Below are positions 62,782 through 64,000 of a stretch of DNA of 64,000 nucleotides, one piece after another. The DNA is from Paenisporosarcina sp. OV554. Its GTDB lineage: Bacteria > Bacillota > Bacilli > Bacillales_A > Planococcaceae. The stretch spans positions 1-64,000 of the forward strand of contig NZ_QBUC01000014.1 in assembly GCF_003058165.1 (NCBI RefSeq). Reading direction: 5' to 3'. A program made the position numbers and the translations under genes. The notes beneath the pieces were generated by a model. That model did not search any database, was not told the DNA's origin, and saw only the letters and a list, made by a program, of their open reading frames with translations. Position 1 is the stretch's first letter; each line of letters starts with the position of its first letter.

Positions 62782-63876
62782 TTAACGTCCGCTTAAAATA
62801 TGTTTGCCGTTTTGTAAGAATTGGCTACGTGATTTACCAACACGAGCGATTCGTTCTTCAGCCAAACGGTCAGCTGCTAAATATGTCGGAATTCCTTGAG
62901 TGCGTGAAATTTCCATTACTTTAGCAATGTTGTCATAAACTGTTTCTACACGTTTCATTGCACGTTCACGGTTGTAACCATATAACTCATCCGCAACGTT
63001 GATTACTCCACCAGCGTTAATTACATAGTCAGGTGCATAAACGATACCAAGTTCATGTAATTGATCACCGTGAGTCGTTTCTCTTAATTGGTTATTTGCA
63101 GCGCCAGCGATAACTTTTGCTTTTAATTGTGGAATCGTATGGTCATTAATAATTGCACCAAGAGCACATGGAGCGAAAATATCAACTTCTTGTGAATAGA
63201 TTTCATCTGTATTAACTGCAGTAGCACCGAACTCTTCAACCACGCGGTCAACAGCTGCTTTATTAATATCAGTAACAATTAGAATTGCGCCTTCTTCATG
63301 TAAATGACGGCATAAGTTATAAGCTACGTTACCTACACCTTGAACTGCAATACGTTTGCCTTCAAGTGAATCACTACCGAATGCTTCCATTGCTGCAGCT
63401 TTCATACCACGGTATACGCCGTATGCTGTAACTGGAGATGGGTTACCTGATGAACCAAATGCAGGTGAAATACCTGTCACGTAGTTTGTTTCTTCATGAA
63501 TTAAATCCATATCTGCTACTGTAGTACCCACGTCTTCAGCAGTAATGTAACGACCGTTTAAACCTTGAATGAAGCGACCGAAAGCACGGAACATTTCTTC
63601 ATTTTTGTCTTTTAGAGGATCGCCGATAATAACTGCTTTACCACCACCAAGGTTTAAACCAGCAGCTGCATTTTTGTATGTCATTCCTTTTGCTAAACGA
63701 AGTGCGTCTTCAATTGCATCTTCTTCTGAAGCGTAAGTCCACATACGTGTACCGCCTAGAGCTGGTCCTAATGTTGTATCGTGAATCGCTATAATTGCTT
63801 TCAATCCTGAAGTTTTATCTTGGCAAAATACCAATTGTTCGTAATCATAAGTCTCCATATATTTAAAAATTTCCAT
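62782..63876 (-). CDS. bcd: Leucine/branched-chain amino acid dehydrogenase
   Basis: 364 residues, Glu/Leu/Phe/Val dehydrogenase superfamily. [20 protein letters not shown], then [20 protein letters not shown] and [11 protein letters not shown] contain the catalytic lysines; [15 protein letters not shown] is the NAD-binding GxGxx[16 protein letters not shown] and GAANNQL follow. It deaminates Leu, Ile and Val to 2-oxoacids, the substrates of the Bkd complex. AGGAGG precedes the ATG. Confidence 0.96.
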   Translation of the reverse strand: MEIFKYMETYDYEQLVFCQDKTSGLKAIIAIHDTTLGPALGGTRMWTYASEEDAIEDALRLAKGMTYKNAAAGLNLGGGKAVIIGDPLKDKNEEMFRAFGRFIQGLNGRYITAEDVGTTVADMDLIHEETNYVTGISPAFGSSGNPSPVTAYGVYRGMKAAAMEAFGSDSLEGKRIAVQGVGNVAYNLCRHLHEEGAILIVTDINKAAVDRVVEEFGATAVNTDEIYSQEVDIFAPCALGAIINDHTIPQLKAKVIAGAANNQLRETTHGDQLHELGIVYAPDYVINAGGVINVADELYGYNRERAMKRVETVYDNIAKVMEISRTQGIPTYLAADRLAEERIARVGKSRSQFLQNGKHILSGR

Positions 63877-63907
63877 AATAAATTCCTCCTAGGTTTTGGT
63901 TGTACTT

Positions 63908-64000
63908 TCAGTTACTAGACGAACAAATTGCTAATGCTAATGAGTTTAATTTACTCTCTGCACTATCTGATCGTGAAGTTAAGACAATGGGCGCTTTCGC
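63908..64000 (-). CDS. ptb: Phosphate butyryltransferase, C-terminal end (partial)
   Basis: The minus strand entering at 64000 reads KAPIVLTSRSDSAESKLNSL then ALAICSSSN, stop at 63908. This is the conserved C-terminus of phosphotransbutyrylases (APIVLTSRSDSAESKxxSLALA). The rest lies outside the window. It converts butyryl/isobutyryl-CoA to the acyl phosphate used by Buk. Order ptb-bcd-buk-lpdV-bkdAA-bkdAB-bkdB is that of B. subtilis. Confidence 0.88.
   Translation of the reverse strand, partial: AKAPIVLTSRSDSAESKLNSLALAICSSSN

Overview
The window looks like a low-GC, endospore-forming Bacillales chromosome. Gene content and order match the Bacillus subtilis yqj/yqi region, and several details (long E. 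coli-type SpeD, PnkP-Hen1 island, no zwf/gndA next to rnz) suggest a Planococcaceae/Caryophanaceae-type relative such as Psychrobacillus, Paenisporosarcina or Lysinibacillus. The genus is an inference. I saw no rRNA, tRNA, CRISPR array or intact transposase.

1-8.4 kb is accessory DNA: an orphan nucleotidyltransferase, a DUF3888 protein, an ECF sigma/anti-sigma pair, a MocR-type regulator, small hypothetical genes and a frame-broken TetR gene. It is seeded with about a dozen copies of a short hairpin repeat, and a block of about 345 bp bounded by two hairpin variants occurs twice. 8.4-17.6 kb carries the Pnkp-Hen1 RNA-repair operon, an ankyrin remnant, small proteins, an orphan OppB/OppC-like permease pair and a broken TolB-like gene.

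17.7-25.7 kb is conserved: argG-argH (arginine) with a promoter and ARG-box-like sites, the YqjQ/YqjP pair, proC behind a proline T-box riboswitch, speD and namA. 25.8-44.1 kb is a second accessory island lying between namA and rnz, two genes that are near neighbours in B. subtilis. It holds two methyltransferases, YmaF, a class D sortase with its acidic substrate, several GNAT acetyltransferases, an FAD oxidase with a half-size MFS protein, an acyl-CoA synthetase, the sporulation diadenylate cyclase CdaS, a YdeI-type protein and at least seven decayed genes.

44.2-64 kb is the conserved core, nearly all on the minus strand: rnz, dinB, yqjE, yqjD, methylmalonyl-CoA epimerase, prli42 (plus strand), yqjA, brxB-type bacilliredoxin, meaB, mutB, mutA, then bkdB, bkdAB, bkdAA, lpdV, buk, bcd and the 3' end of ptb. 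Together these form a branched-chain amino-acid catabolic unit: Bcd and the Bkd complex turn Leu/Ile/Val into branched acyl-CoAs, Ptb/Buk can make ATP from them, and the epimerase, MutAB, MeaB and YqjD-type carboxyltransferase link propionyl-CoA/methylmalonyl-CoA to succinyl-CoA.

Broken genes are confined to the accessory parts (TetR, ankyrin, TolB, a secreted protein, a lipoprotein, GNAT, GrpB, LysM, cupin, the sortase substrate), while every core gene is intact. That argues for real decay more than for poor sequence quality, although several breaks lie in homopolymers and deserve checking.
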